Assembly: GCF_902498195.1 (NCBI RefSeq)
Contig: NZ_CABVIY010000004.1
Coordinates: 62,001-126,000 of the forward strand
Length of the DNA stretch: 64,000 bases
Source: Pseudomonas fluorescens
GTDB lineage: Bacteria; Pseudomonadota; Gammaproteobacteria; Pseudomonadales; Pseudomonadaceae
Direction: 5' to 3'
This document shows, piece by piece, positions 63,674 to 64,000 of the stretch (its first letter is position 1; every line of letters begins with the position of its first letter). The notes under the pieces were generated by a model, which did no database searches, was not told the DNA's origin, and saw nothing but the letters and a program-made list of their open reading frames with translations. A program made the translations under genes and the position numbers.

Positions 63674-64000
63674 TCACAGATCGAGCACCAGCAGCGCGCT
63701 GCTGGCACGGGAGACACAGGTGCAGAAACTGCCGCCGGCGCGGTCGCGCGCCGACAGGCAGATGTCGCGGTGATCGGGCTGACCGTCGATGACCTGGGCG
63801 ACGCACACGCCGCAGTCACCCCGTCGACAGTCGAACATCGGGTCCAGGCCGGCCTGGAGCATGGCGTCCAGCACGCTTTGCCCGGCGGCCACTTGCAGGC
63901 TCACGCCGCTTTCGCGCAGGTGCACTTCAAAGCCCTGATCGCCGGCCACGTCCAGGGCGCCGCTGAACAGTTCGTAATGCAGGTGATCCTCGGCCCAGCC
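63674..64000 (-). CDS. Oxygenase reductase, C-terminal ferredoxin part (partial)
   Basis: Runs off the right edge; the last 108 residues are visible. A plant-type [2Fe-2S] ferredoxin domain: DCRRGDCGVCVAQVIDG (three Cys of CxxxxCxxC) and the fourth cysteine in SFCTCVSRAS. C-terminal ferredoxin placement means a phthalate dioxygenase reductase/VanB-like FMN-NADH reductase. It delivers electrons to the Rieske subunit encoded 17 bases downstream. Confidence 0.9.
   Translation of the reverse strand, partial: GWAEDHLHYELFSGALDVAGDQGFEVHLRESGVSLQVAAGQSVLDAMLQAGLDPMFDCRRGDCGVCVAQVIDGQPDHRDICLSARDRAGGSFCTCVSRASSALLVLDL

Overview
The window is chromosomal DNA of a fluorescent-group Pseudomonas. It is GC-rich and carries the gene order fadBA-topA-lexA-psrA-nagZ-mfd-gap-sthA-lolCDE, then copRS-queF-mlaA-rssBC-tal-dusA, that I remember from Pseudomonas genomes. 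It also contains many GCGAGC/GCTCCCAC-type REP palindromes. No species call is possible without a search.

Layout. 1-2.4 kb: end of fadB, fadA and a small DUF1653 gene (fatty-acid beta-oxidation). 2.4-6.2 kb: topA and two small Pseudomonas-specific genes. 6.3-8.3 kb: lexA-sulA behind two LexA boxes, divergent from psrA behind two PsrA operators. 8.5-10.3 kb: nagZ (peptidoglycan recycling) and a methylthioinosine phosphorylase. 10.4-17.1 kb, minus strand: SNF2 helicase, CsiV-like protein, mfd. 17.2-21.7 kb: gap behind a repeat-rich promoter, apbE, sthA. 21.8-26.4 kb: a phosphodiesterase and a PilZ protein divergent from lolC-lolD-lolE. 26.5-29.3 kb: copper two-component system divergent from a cupredoxin. 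29.3-36.8 kb: queF, mlaA, PilZ, rssB-rssC, tal, dusA and small genes.

The most interesting segment is 37.15-37.75 kb. A 76-nt, cross-shaped RNA lies between two sets of short sequences complementary to its own single-stranded regions. The downstream set covers the Shine-Dalgarno of a small DUF6124-type gene. This is the arrangement of the phage P1/P7 C4 and P4 CI antisense RNAs, here with no prophage gene around it.

38-45 kb is accessory: a DUF6429 gene, a DUF4214 adhesin-like secreted protein, a small lipoprotein, a PheC-like periplasmic protein, and copA-copB with a CopR-type box matching the one at the distant copR/cupredoxin promoter. 44.6-52.2 kb: two divergent L,D-transpeptidases, an unrecognised protein, a LysR-haloacid dehalogenase-aldolase cluster and a diguanylate cyclase. 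52.3-59.1 kb: a DUF1254 protein, a glycine-rich secreted protein, GNAT, xthA, arylamine N-acetyltransferase, a brnTA toxin-antitoxin pair whose toxin lacks a normal start codon, and an NCS2 purine/pyrimidine permease.

59.2 kb to the end, minus strand: a catabolic operon running off the window. It holds an oxygenase reductase (partial), Rieske dioxygenase alpha and beta subunits, an isochorismatase-fold protein lacking its catalytic triad, an SDR dehydrogenase and a dienelactone hydrolase fused to a SnoaL-like domain. Its substrate cannot be read from the sequence.
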